In this document: piece after piece, positions 8,084 to 16,528 of the stretch
Layout of the letters: every line of letters starts with the position of its first letter
Numbering within the stretch: the first letter of the stretch is position 1
NCBI GenBank assembly: GCA_016290725.1
Contig: JAEEUZ010000002.1
Coordinates: 1-44,714, forward strand
Direction: 5' to 3'
Source: Bacteroidales bacterium
GTDB taxonomy: Bacteria; Bacteroidota; Bacteroidia; Bacteroidales; UBA932
Length of the DNA stretch: 44,714 nucleotides
The notes under the pieces: generated by a model
Database searches by the model: none
Told to the model about the DNA's origin: nothing
What the model saw: only the letters and a program-made list of their open reading frames with translations
Position numbers and translations under genes: made by a program

Positions 8084-10255
8084 TCAAAGTTTTTTTTTAC
8101 CCATTATGAACTCCAGCGTTCCCCCTGCGACGATATCTTTGTAATCGATGTAAGGGAGCTCGTAAGGATTGCCGTTAAGACGGACGGCGTTAATGTAGCA
8201 ATTCGCGTCCGAAATACCCTTGGCCGTGATACGGAAGGTGCCGCCCTGCACTTTGACATCGGCCTTCTCCCACAGCGGAGTGCCGAACCACAGGCGCGTG
8301 GAAGCCGGTTCCACCTGATAGAAGCCAAGGCTGGAAAGGATGTACCAGGCGCTCATCTGTCCCACGTCCTCATTGCCGGCGAGGCCCTCGACGTCGTTAC
8401 GGTACATCTCGTTGCACACCTGAAGTATTCGATCTGCCGCTTTGTCGCGCTGACCCAGCATACTATATATATAAATAATATGGTGGCTTGGTTCATTGCC
8501 ATGGGCATACTGGCCGATTAGGCCGGAAATATCCGGCGGAGCATCCTCGCCCTCGACATTTGACGGAGCCTCGAACAGGGCGTCAAGCTTCTCCAGAAGG
8601 GCTTCGTCGCTTCCGAACAGGCCGCTGAGGCCTTCGATATCGTGCGGGGCAAGCCACAGATACTGCCAGGCCGTACCTTCGGTGTAATCCGTTTCCCTGC
8701 CGCTGTGCAGAGGATTGAAGGGCTCGGTGAAAGTGCCGTCGGAGCGCATCCCGCGCATGAACTGCGTTTCCTGATCCCAGTAATTGCGGTACGACAGGCT
8801 GCGGCTCAGGTATTCCTCCGACACGTCGTCGTAGCCCAGCGCCTCGGCCGCATTGGCCAGGGCGGCATCGGCAATGGCGTACTCCATGTCGTTGGCCACC
8901 GACTCTTCGTACATGTCGGCCGGGATGAAACCGAAGTTCATTCGGAGATTCTGCCCGCGGTCCGGCGTCGTGGCCGTTGCCACCATGGCGTCGATGATTT
9001 CCTGGTCCGTGAGACCGGCGCGGAATCCCTTCACAACGGCATCGGCAAAGGAGATGAGACCGGGGTTACCCACCATGCAGTCTGTTTCGTTGCCCATAAG
9101 GTGCCATACCGGAAGGTCTCCCTGCTCCAGATATATATGGTACATGGTAGACACGATGTCGTTCATCTTCTCCGGATGGATGATGGTCATAAGGGGCATC
9201 TGCGCCCTGTATGTGTCCCAGAGAGAGAATGTGGTGTAATTCACGAAATCCCCCGTGCGCACTTTGTCGTCCGAGCCGCGGTACTGCATGTCCACGTCGC
9301 AGAACAGCGACGGGGCAATAAGGCTGTGGTACATTGCGGTATAGAACACGGTTTTGCGGTCACGGCTAGAGGTTGTTATCCGCACTTTTGAGAGTTCGTG
9401 GTTCCATGCGGCCCGGGCTGCGGCCCTGGTTTCATCGAAATCCCAGCCGGGAAGCTCCGCCGCCATGTTGGCGCGGGCACCCTCAACGCTCACGGGAGAA
9501 AGCGCAACTTTCATCAGCAGCTTTTCGCCCTTCCGGGTATCGCCCAGATTGAATCGCATGTATTTGCTGCCGCACATCACGGTATCCACTGCAGGGCGCG
9601 ACACTTCGGCCCAGAAGAAAATCTTCTGGTCGCGGGCCCAGCCGGAGGAATAGCGATGGCCGCCGAAAGCGATGATGCGGCCATTGGCATCCGCTTCCGT
9701 GAGGTCTATTCCGCTGTCCACGAGATTGTCCCAGCATCCGCCGTTCTCAAGGTCGATGATAAGGGCGGCGTTATTGGACGAAGGGAATGTGTAGCGGTGC
9801 AGGCCCACGCGGGAGGTAGCGGTGAGTTCCGCGGTTACTCCCCAGCGCATAAGAGGCACGCTGTAGTAGCCGGGCTCGGTGATCTCGCGGGTGCGGTCGG
9901 CATACGACCAGGCGCCGCTTTCCGGATCCATCTCGCGGCCGCGTTCAAAGCGGCAGGGGCCGGTAACGGGCATAACGGTGATGTCGAACAGATCTCCGAT
10001 GCCGGTGCCGCTAAGGTGAGTATGACTGAAGCCGATTACCGTGGAATCGCTGTCGTGATATCCGGATGTCCAGTCCCACTGCTGCGGGATGCTGGTGGGG
10101 CCAAGCTGTACGAAACCGAAGGGCACGTTCGCCCCCACAAACACGTGGCCATGGGCTCCGGTGCCGATTTTGGGATTAACCCACTCGCAGTAATCATCGG
10201 CCCCGGTGCATGCTACCGCCGCAAGGGCTGCCAAAGCGAAGAACAGTTTTTTCAT
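8084..10255 (-). CDS. GH92 alpha-mannosidase, lipoprotein
   Basis: A 723-residue calcium-dependent exo-alpha-mannosidase of family GH92, whose members trim alpha-1,2/1,3/1,4/1,6-mannose or mannose-1-phosphodiester from glycans. The lipobox LAAVAC places the lipidated Cys at residue 16, so it is membrane-anchored. Hallmarks are the N-terminal beta-sandwich segment NVPFGFVQLGPTS, GFSHTHLSGTG, FYTAMYHSL, SLWDTYRAQMPL, the acid motif HGNEPSHH (Glu588) and GNEDVGQMSAW (Asp630), where the base is expected. The first ATG is at 10261, but the ATG at 10255 gives a cleaner signal peptide and an ATGA overlap with the upstream stop, indicating coupled translation. Linkage specificity cannot be read from the sequence. 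A run of nine A residues lies four codons before the stop. Confidence 0.92.
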   Translation of the reverse strand: MKKLFFALAALAAVACTGADDYCEWVNPKIGTGAHGHVFVGANVPFGFVQLGPTSIPQQWDWTSGYHDSDSTVIGFSHTHLSGTGIGDLFDITVMPVTGPCRFERGREMDPESGAWSYADRTREITEPGYYSVPLMRWGVTAELTATSRVGLHRYTFPSSNNAALIIDLENGGCWDNLVDSGIDLTEADANGRIIAFGGHRYSSGWARDQKIFFWAEVSRPAVDTVMCGSKYMRFNLGDTRKGEKLLMKVALSPVSVEGARANMAAELPGWDFDETRAAARAAWNHELSKVRITTSSRDRKTVFYTAMYHSLIAPSLFCDVDMQYRGSDDKVRTGDFVNYTTFSLWDTYRAQMPLMTIIHPEKMNDIVSTMYHIYLEQGDLPVWHLMGNETDCMVGNPGLISFADAVVKGFRAGLTDQEIIDAMVATATTPDRGQNLRMNFGFIPADMYEESVANDMEYAIADAALANAAEALGYDDVSEEYLSRSLSYRNYWDQETQFMRGMRSDGTFTEPFNPLHSGRETDYTEGTAWQYLWLAPHDIEGLSGLFGSDEALLEKLDALFEAPSNVEGEDAPPDISGLIGQYAHGNEPSHHIIYIYSMLGQRDKAADRILQVCNEMYRNDVEGLAGNEDVGQMSAWYILSSLGFYQVEPASTRLWFGTPLWEKADVKVQGGTFRITAKGISDANCYINAVRLNGNPYELPYIDYKDIVAGGTLEFIMGKKKL

Positions 10256-11808
10256 TTCCATGTTATCTTACCCGCACCCAGGAGTTCACCCGTGGAAATG
10301 CGGTACGATTTAACTTTCTTTCCACCAATCTTGGCCGAACACGCGCGGGACATTGCCTGGCTTTGCGCCTGAAGGGCAAAATCCGCCGCCGCATCCTTGG
10401 TAATCACAAGGCTGTTCCCATCGGGAAGGCCGATTGTAACCATGTCAAAAGCAGGGACGGTTAGCGTGAAATACGGCTCCGAAGGGCTGTCCGGATAGAA
10501 TCCCATCATGGAAAATGCCGCCCATGCCGATAGGGCCCCGCTCCCGTCGTCCCCGGGAAGGCCGTCCGGTGCGTTCCGGTAATCTTTTTCCAAAGTGAAG
10601 TGTACGGCTTTCCATGTGCGCCATTCTTCTCCTTTGGTGCGGCTGAAAAGATAGGGTTCCGTGAGCGCGCTCACGTCCCCGGAACCATCCGCCGGGGTTA
10701 AGGACAGCTCCATTTCCTGTTGTTTGGATGGATACAGCAGGGAAATGAGCCGATATGGGATTAAGCACTCATCGGTTGCCGGGAACCCCTGGTAGCGTTC
10801 CCCTTCGGTGGCAGTGCCTATCCTCTGCCCTTTGATACGCCCCTGCCCGGCGAGCGGATACTTCCCGCTCACATCGCTTATAATGCAGGGATGAATCAGG
10901 GTGTGGTACAGAGCGGTGTAGAACACGGTTTTCTGATCCACCGTGCCACCTTCAACCTGCACTTGAGCGAGATAAACGTTCCAGGCGGCATCGGCCTTGG
11001 CGCGGACCTTCTCAAAATCAAAGCCCTTCTGCTCTGCATCCAGGTTTTCCCTGGCGTCATCGATACTCACAAGCGACACCCCCATCTGCAGGGTTATCTG
11101 CTCCCCGGGGGCAACGCTCTCGAAACTGAAGCGATAGCCAATCTCATCCCCGGAAATGTCGCCGTCATAGGAATCGTACAGCAGATATTTAACTGGGGCC
11201 GATGCCGTAACGGGCCTCTGCTTCCTCCAATATCCCTCCGTTGTGGGCGCCTTACTGATACGAAGCACGAAATAAACCGGGCATAACCCGCCGTAACTGG
11301 GTTGAACCCCGGAAAGGAGCTGGAATCCCTCCACCTCCGTTTCGCTCACACGGCGAATCATTGCTCCCGCCCCGCCAATGGAGCCGTCTCCCAGGTTCAG
11401 CAATATGTTGGCCGGGCCTTCGGGGAAAGTGTAGCGTTCGATAGAAGTGCGCGTTGTAGACGTCGCTTCCACGCGGACTCCGTTTGAAAGGGTGCAACCA
11501 TAGTACCCGGGAGCCGCCTTTTCATCCGAAAATCCACAGCCGTATGAAGGGTAATCCACCTGGATGGAACCGCTTGTGGGCATGGTTAACAGTGCACCGG
11601 AATCCGCGCCCCTGAGATTAATGTGACCGAACCCAGCAAGAGCCGCCCCGCCATCCACCTTGAATGGCGACACGCTAACCAGCGCATTCGGCGTAACCGC
11701 CCCGGGGCTATGCGCCCCCTCCGTGCCGATGAAAGGGTTCACCCACCCTGTTTGGGCGAGTAGCAACCCCGGCACAAGGAGCAGAAGTGATATTAACACT
11801 CTTTTCAT
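10252..11808 (-). CDS. Internally shortened GH92-like protein
   Basis: The protein has about 518 residues with a signal peptide (MKRVLISLLLLVPGLLLAQ). It is clearly related to GH92: WVNPFIGTEG, GFGHINLRG, the FYTALYHTLIHP segment and a C-terminal GALSAWAAFSMMGFYPDSP region. Normal GH92 enzymes have 700-770 residues. Compared with its neighbour, roughly 190 residues of the alpha/alpha barrel are missing between the YPSK region and LTEPYLFS. The acid motif HGNEPSHH is reduced to LTEPYLFS and GNEDVGQMSAW becomes GDDGSGALSAW, so catalysis is doubtful. The frame is intact, with no sign of recent decay. The ATG at 11808 overlaps the upstream TGA by one base. It may be a degenerate enzyme, a binding protein or a GH92 variant with changed specificity. 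Confidence 0.8.
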   Translation of the reverse strand: MKRVLISLLLLVPGLLLAQTGWVNPFIGTEGAHSPGAVTPNALVSVSPFKVDGGAALAGFGHINLRGADSGALLTMPTSGSIQVDYPSYGCGFSDEKAAPGYYGCTLSNGVRVEATSTTRTSIERYTFPEGPANILLNLGDGSIGGAGAMIRRVSETEVEGFQLLSGVQPSYGGLCPVYFVLRISKAPTTEGYWRKQRPVTASAPVKYLLYDSYDGDISGDEIGYRFSFESVAPGEQITLQMGVSLVSIDDARENLDAEQKGFDFEKVRAKADAAWNVYLAQVQVEGGTVDQKTVFYTALYHTLIHPCIISDVSGKYPLAGQGRIKGQRIGTATEGERYQGFPATDECLIPYRLISLLYPSKQQEMELSLTPADGSGDVSALTEPYLFSRTKGEEWRTWKAVHFTLEKDYRNAPDGLPGDDGSGALSAWAAFSMMGFYPDSPSEPYFTLTVPAFDMVTIGLPDGNSLVITKDAAADFALQAQSQAMSRACSAKIGGKKVKSYRISTGELLGAGKITWK

Positions 11809-14168
11809 CAAAATGTGTAGAACACGTTGTAACCGTCGGAAGTCCATGTGGTTTCGTTATTGGCGAGACGGATGGAGTACACGGCACGGCTCTGGAGGTC
11901 CTCCGCATTATCCGGCAGCCACAGCGCCAGCCTGTCTCCGGAACTTATGCTCTGGGGAAGGGTTACGGTAAAACTGTAGGTTTTGGACCCTGGCGTAATC
12001 ACAGAGCCGGAAACCGTGCCGGGGGGCACCAGGCGCACGTCGCCGCAATCGGCCTTAAGAACGATGGGAGTGCTTCCATGCAGTAGCACCAGCTGCATTG
12101 GACGGACGTTTATCACCGGAGCCGCGCCGCTGTTTTCAAGCGTAAAGCTCACGTTCAGGGTGCTTCCGCTGCTGGAATCACTGCCGGTAACCGTAACATT
12201 GGCAAGATACAGGCGATATCCCAGCCACTTCACGATATCATCCATCCAGCCCTGCTCATGCCAGTGCTTCATGAGGGAGCTTCCGCTTGAACTACCGGTA
12301 TGATAAGCGGTATCGTGATGCAGATATGAATAGTGGTAATCGAAGATTGCCGCCTGAACATTATCTTTGTAATAACCGTCCATGCCTGTGATCGACTTGG
12401 AAGAATATGGAGCTTCACCGCCATTGATGAGATATGCACCCTGATCCTTCCACATATTCTTATGCCAGTCGTACGAGAATGTGCCCATATCGCCCGCATA
12501 TGACGAACTTCCGCCATTGCCATAAAGGAAGGCGTCGTTATGGAAAGCGAGCCGGTGCACGGCATCTGTTCCAAAACCGGACAACTGCTCATAGGCGCTC
12601 AAATTGCTGTTGCGGAAATAGCACGCCTTGTACTCCGGGGTACGGAGCGCTATCTGGCGCGTATTCGGTACTGCCGCGAGCAAAGCGTCTATTACCGCCC
12701 TTCTGTTTTCATATCCGGAAACGCTGGTGCCGCTGTTGGAAAGGGTATAATCCACTCCCCCGCTTGAGGGGCCGAAATGGGTGGTGTAATACCATTCGCC
12801 GTAAGTTCCTATGAATCCCGCCTGCACGACATAAATAATATCCTCGAAATCACTGAGTGTTGCCGTAAGATCCTGAAGATGATTCTGAATCTGCGAAAGT
12901 GTGGGTTCCTGGTCCCATTTTGAAGGGTGCCTGTTATTGTAGGCGAAACGGACGATTGCCTTCTTGCCCTTAATGCGTACATTCGTCAGCACGCTACGGA
13001 CGTATTCGATTCCATCGGATGAGATATGGTCGGAATTCACGAAATCATGAAGATAGAACAATGTCATTGTGAGACGGTTGTTCGCATCATAAGAATCGTC
13101 TATTTCGTACGTTGCCGATGTGATGCTATTTGTCGTAAGTTCATCTTGAGTGGCATCTTTGTCATTATATGTACGCTTATGATACTTATACTCCACCATA
13201 ACATACATACCCCTTTCCGGATTGGCAATATTGAGGGCCGATTCCGTGAAGGTTTCGTTGACATTGACCGGGGTGCCGGGCGTTCCGGAAGAGACGTATA
13301 TTGTGGGCAGAACAGCAATTCTGTTCTTCGTTATATTGATGGCCTTGAGGGAGTTATGCTCGTATAGAAGCGTTCCGTTATCCGCATCTTCCAGACGGAT
13401 TTTGCTTCCCGCCCATATCTCGCCGGTGGCATAGGGAACATAGAAACTCACTTCACCGTTTTCAACATCGGCATAAAAAGTGAGAACTTTTTCCTCGTCA
13501 GAACCGGCCACGGCGGCATTCCAGCGAACGTTGGATGCATCGTCCAGATTGATTCCGCCGTCCCAGAAAAGGCTGTACGTGCCGTTCATCTTAACTCCGG
13601 GCCCGGTGAAAACGAATTTCACATGCGAGGCGCTCACGTTTGAAAAAGTGAACTTCGCGGCGCCAGTGAGATTTGCAAAGGCAAAAGTGTTGTCGTCCTT
13701 GCCCCATGCAATCATCGGGATAGCACTTTCCTTATGGCCATCCGGCGAGCGGAAGTCCCTTTCTGCCGGGATAGTGTATTTAACCGTCCAGGAATTCTCG
13801 TAAACGTGGTTGTCGCATGCGGGATACATTGCCAGGCGGGGAGAATCGGCAGCCAGATACGCCGGGCCGATGTTTACATTGTCCGCAACTGTGGCGGTGA
13901 AGGTGGAGGAGGCTGACGGGGTGTCCACCGTGAAGGTTTGCCAGAAGTTATTTGTGCCGTCGTTGCAGAGGACGGAAATCTGGTCACCTGCGCTCCAGGA
14001 AAAGGTAACGTCTCCGGCGTAGGAGGTTTTCGTGGAGGTGCTGCTGGCCTGGATGGAAAGCACCTTGTAGCCGGCGGGGGCCTCCGGGGTTTCCGGGGCC
14101 TCTTCTTTCACACTGCAAGCGGCAAAGACCAGCATTGCCGATGCTAAAACAAGTGTATATCTTTTCAT
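11808..14168 (-). CDS. Fimbrillin-like / DUF4874-DUF4832 lipoprotein
   Basis: A 786-residue lipoprotein (lipobox VFAAC, Cys18). Residues 35-290 resemble the fimbrillin-like domains common in Bacteroidales surface proteins (TKTSY...FSWSAGDQISV). Residues 305-560 match the DUF4874 pattern, starting with NPERG (316-320) and including VVQAGFIGTYGEWYY with Glu458. A DUF4832 beta-rich domain closes the protein (about 650-786). No activity is established from what I can see here. The TIM-barrel-like spacing and invariant Glu suggest a glycosidase, which is inference. The start at 14168 was preferred over an upstream in-frame start because it yields a proper lipoprotein signal. It lies 10 bases after the small protein gene and overlaps the next gene as TGATG. 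Three relatives occur at 27059-28369, 35209-36873 and 36883-38538. Confidence 0.8.
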   Translation of the reverse strand: MKRYTLVLASAMLVFAACSVKEEAPETPEAPAGYKVLSIQASSTSTKTSYAGDVTFSWSAGDQISVLCNDGTNNFWQTFTVDTPSASSTFTATVADNVNIGPAYLAADSPRLAMYPACDNHVYENSWTVKYTIPAERDFRSPDGHKESAIPMIAWGKDDNTFAFANLTGAAKFTFSNVSASHVKFVFTGPGVKMNGTYSLFWDGGINLDDASNVRWNAAVAGSDEEKVLTFYADVENGEVSFYVPYATGEIWAGSKIRLEDADNGTLLYEHNSLKAINITKNRIAVLPTIYVSSGTPGTPVNVNETFTESALNIANPERGMYVMVEYKYHKRTYNDKDATQDELTTNSITSATYEIDDSYDANNRLTMTLFYLHDFVNSDHISSDGIEYVRSVLTNVRIKGKKAIVRFAYNNRHPSKWDQEPTLSQIQNHLQDLTATLSDFEDIIYVVQAGFIGTYGEWYYTTHFGPSSGGVDYTLSNSGTSVSGYENRRAVIDALLAAVPNTRQIALRTPEYKACYFRNSNLSAYEQLSGFGTDAVHRLAFHNDAFLYGNGGSSSYAGDMGTFSYDWHKNMWKDQGAYLINGGEAPYSSKSITGMDGYYKDNVQAAIFDYHYSYLHHDTAYHTGSSSGSSLMKHWHEQGWMDDIVKWLGYRLYLANVTVTGSDSSSGSTLNVSFTLENSGAAPVINVRPMQLVLLHGSTPIVLKADCGDVRLVPPGTVSGSVITPGSKTYSFTVTLPQSISSGDRLALWLPDNAEDLQSRAVYSIRLANNETTWTSDGYNVFYTF

Positions 14169-14178
14169 GGCGGCCGGA

Positions 14179-14319
14179 TTAAAACGGATTCTGTGAATAA
14201 TCCGCAGCATCCATGTTGCTGCCGGTAGATGCTCCGGTGGATTTGGGACCGGAAAGTATGTTTTCTTCGAAACGGATTCCGAGGATTTCGGCTTTAGGAG
14301 CGGTGTAATTCTGCTTCAT
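14179..14319 (-). CDS. Small 46-residue protein of unknown function
   Basis: The protein starts MKQNYTAPKAEILGIRFEEN and continues with an ILSGPKSTGASTGS segment ending in NPF. It has no signal peptide, membrane helix or cysteine. The pattern (basic start, Y-x-A/S-P, alternating hydrophobics, then a Gly/Ser-rich tail) recurs in many short Bacteroidales proteins encoded next to surface lipoproteins, as far as I recall; their function is unknown. The ATG at 14319 is preferred to the longer open frame beginning at 14421, which runs through promoter-like DNA and the repeated operator motif. It is the first gene of the mannosidase operon, 10 bases before the DUF4832 gene. It could be a leader peptide, a precursor peptide or a small regulator. 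Confidence 0.55.
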   Translation of the reverse strand: MKQNYTAPKAEILGIRFEENILSGPKSTGASTGSNMDAADYSQNPF

Positions 14320-14372
14320 CTTAATTTTTAGCGTTAAAGAATCTGTAAATTTAGCAATTCTTGCATTAACTG

Positions 14373-14458
14373 TGACGTTTACCTCCTGTTTTTTGAGTGG
14401 GTAGACAGCAAAAACGGCCATTTTTGACGTTTACCTCACGGTTTTTAAAGAGGTAAAC
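14373..14458 (-). promoter_or_regulatory. Repeated GAGGTAAACGTCA operator-like sites
   Basis: On the minus strand the 13-mer GAGGTAAACGTCA occurs twice as an exact direct repeat (plus-strand 14373-14385 and 14425-14437), spaced 52 bp apart, close to five helical turns. A third partial copy, the 9-mer GAGGTAAAC, lies inverted at 14450-14458. All three lie 54-140 bp upstream of the first gene of the mannosidase operon. This suits an activator binding on one helix face. A weak -7-like TAAATTTA occurs at 14346-14353. Confidence 0.5.
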
Positions 14459-14483
14459 AGCACCGCATGGGGGGGGGCGTAAC

Positions 14484-14515
14484 AAAAAGGACGGCAGCCG
14501 GAATGGCCGCCGTCC
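14484..14515 (-). terminator. Intrinsic terminator of the nuclease/TonB operon
   Basis: Read on the minus strand, GGACGGC...GCCGTCC forms a hairpin (arms at 14509-14515 and 14489-14495, with further GGC/GCC pairing inside) followed directly by TTTTTG. It lies about 20 bases after the stop of the M3 peptidase gene and closes that operon before the regulatory region of the mannosidase operon. Confidence 0.8.
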
Positions 14516-14536
14516 TACTAGTTTGGTGAGGATGTG

Positions 14537-16528
14537 CTAGTCCACCAGGCCGCGGGCCCTCAGGAGCGCCTCGGGGGCGGGACGGGAGCCGCGGAAGGCT
14601 TCGTACAGAGTCATGGGCTCTTCGCTGCCGCCTTTCTCCAGGAAGGTTTCGCGGAAGGAGCTGGCAACCTCGGGGTTGAAGATTCCGTCTTCCTTGAACT
14701 TGGCCCAGGCGTCAACCGCCAGCACTTCGCTCCACAGATAGCTGTAATAGCCTGCGCTATAGCCGCTGTTGAAGATGTGGTTGAAGTAGGTGGTGCGGTA
14801 ACGAGGGATAATCTCGCCGATGAGGCCCATTTCCGCGCAGGTCTTCGTTTCAAAGTCGCGGATGCTCTGGGCATCGGTGAACTGCTGAAGCTCTTCAAGA
14901 GACATCTCGTGCCACTTCATGTCCAGGATGGATGCGGCGCAAAGTTCGCCCGTCATGAAGCCCTGGTTGAACTTGAGGGCCGATTGAATCTTCTCCACCA
15001 ACTCTGCCGGGATGGGTTCGCCGGTGCGATAGTCATTCGCATAGCAGGCAAGTATCTCCGGCACGAAGGCGAAGTTCTCGTTGAACTGGGAGAAGAGTTC
15101 CACGAAGTCGCGGGCAACGGAAGTGCCGCTCACGCTCTTGTAGTGGCATTTTGTGAGGAAGCCGTGAAGGGCATGGCCGAATTCATGGAAAGCGGTTTGC
15201 ACGTTATCCACGGTGAGCTGTGAAGGTTCTTCTGCCGATGGTGCAGGGAAGTTGCAAACGTTCACGATTATAGGCCTGACATCGGCCCCATCCTGCACAT
15301 ACTGGTCCCTGAAGTTGTTCATCCAGGCGCCGCCGCGTTTGGTGGGGCGCACGTAGTAATCGGCATAGAAAATACCGAGGAGGGAGCCGTCCCTATCCGT
15401 GAGCTTGAAGGCCTTGGTTACAGGGTTGTACACCTCAACTTCGGGAGCGGGTTCGATGGAGATTCCGTAAATCTTCTGAGCTGCGGTGAATACGCCCTTC
15501 ATCACGCTATCCGCCTGGAAGTAGGGCTTGGTCTGGCTCTCGTCAAGGGCATACTTCTGCGCACGCACCTTTTCCGCATAGAAGAACCAGTCCCAGGGCT
15601 CAATTTCGTGGCCGGCGATGGCTTCCATATCGGCCTTTTCCTGCTTTGCCTTTGCCATAGCAGCGTCCATGATGGGCTGCAGGAAGGCGTCCACGGTGGC
15701 AGGGTCCCCCGCCATCTTGTTGGAAAGCTGATAGGCCGCGAAATTGGGATAACCCAGCATCTGTGCCTGTTCGGCACGGAGTTTCAGGATTTCAAGGACA
15801 ATCTCGTTATTGTCGTTCTCGCCTCCGTTATTGCCACGGGAACTGTATGCCTTGAAGGCTTTCTCGCGGAGAGCCCTGTCTTCGCACGAGCCCATGAAAT
15901 CATAGTATTCTGCCACTGATATGCCGATGGCCTCCTTGAAGGCGTTGTTCTCTGCCAGAAGGTTCTGGCCGAACTTCTGCGACAGGGAGGCAAGGCGGGA
16001 GTTGATCTCCGAGAAACGGGCCTTTCCGGCATCGTCCAGTGCAACGCCGTTGCGCACGAACGCCTCGTAGAGTTTCTTGGTAACCATCTGCTGCTCGCGG
16101 GTGAGGCCGTCGGAAGCCTCATACACGGCTTTCACGCGCTCGAAGAGATCCGGATTCATCAGAATCTCGTCTTCCGCCTCGCTGAGCATGGGGAGAACCT
16201 CCTCCTCTATCTTCTGCATTTCCGGAGTGGAATCGCTTTCCGACAGGTTGAAGAAGACTCCGCTCACTTTAGCCAGAAGTGCGCCGGCCGCATCGTATGC
16301 CGCCACCGTGTTCTCGAAGGTAGGAGCCTCAGGATTGTCGATGATGGCCTGGATATCGGCCTTCTGCTGCTCTATGCCGGCCTTGAAGGCGGGCATGTAG
16401 TCGCTGATCTTAATCTTTGAGAACGGAGCGTTTCCGTAAGGGGTGTCCCATTCCTGCATGAACGGGTTTGTATGATTACAGGCCGATAGCATCGCGGTTG
16501 CAGCCAAAAATATTAAGATTCTTTTCAT
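14537..16528 (-). CDS. M3-family (Dcp-like) metallopeptidase lipoprotein
   Basis: A 663-residue oligopeptidase of family M3, related to peptidyl-dipeptidase Dcp and oligopeptidase A, which cuts short peptides and not folded proteins. The zinc motif HEFGH is at 448-452 and the third ligand is Glu477 in DFVELFSQ. The lipobox LSAC (Cys17) implies membrane anchoring. Length is close to the 680 residues of typical Dcp enzymes. Its ATG overlaps the TAA of the DUF5689 gene by one base (TAATG), and a strong hairpin terminator follows. As last gene of the operon with two nucleases, a TonB receptor and OB-fold proteins, it could digest the protein part of nucleoprotein; this is inference. M3 lipoproteins also occur in other settings. 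Confidence 0.9.
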   Translation of the reverse strand: MKRILIFLAATAMLSACNHTNPFMQEWDTPYGNAPFSKIKISDYMPAFKAGIEQQKADIQAIIDNPEAPTFENTVAAYDAAGALLAKVSGVFFNLSESDSTPEMQKIEEEVLPMLSEAEDEILMNPDLFERVKAVYEASDGLTREQQMVTKKLYEAFVRNGVALDDAGKARFSEINSRLASLSQKFGQNLLAENNAFKEAIGISVAEYYDFMGSCEDRALREKAFKAYSSRGNNGGENDNNEIVLEILKLRAEQAQMLGYPNFAAYQLSNKMAGDPATVDAFLQPIMDAAMAKAKQEKADMEAIAGHEIEPWDWFFYAEKVRAQKYALDESQTKPYFQADSVMKGVFTAAQKIYGISIEPAPEVEVYNPVTKAFKLTDRDGSLLGIFYADYYVRPTKRGGAWMNNFRDQYVQDGADVRPIIVNVCNFPAPSAEEPSQLTVDNVQTAFHEFGHALHGFLTKCHYKSVSGTSVARDFVELFSQFNENFAFVPEILACYANDYRTGEPIPAELVEKIQSALKFNQGFMTGELCAASILDMKWHEMSLEELQQFTDAQSIRDFETKTCAEMGLIGEIIPRYRTTYFNHIFNSGYSAGYYSYLWSEVLAVDAWAKFKEDGIFNPEVASSFRETFLEKGGSEEPMTLYEAFRGSRPAPEALLRARGLVD

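Noticed and set aside
9398..10372. A 324-codon plus-strand open frame
   Set aside because: It is antisense to the GH92 gene and the end of its neighbour; no family resemblance or promoter.
14319..14421. Upstream extension of the small protein to an 80-residue frame
   Set aside because: The extension passes through a 13 bp operator-like repeat and AT-rich promoter-like DNA; the ATG at 14319 gives the familiar short-protein start.
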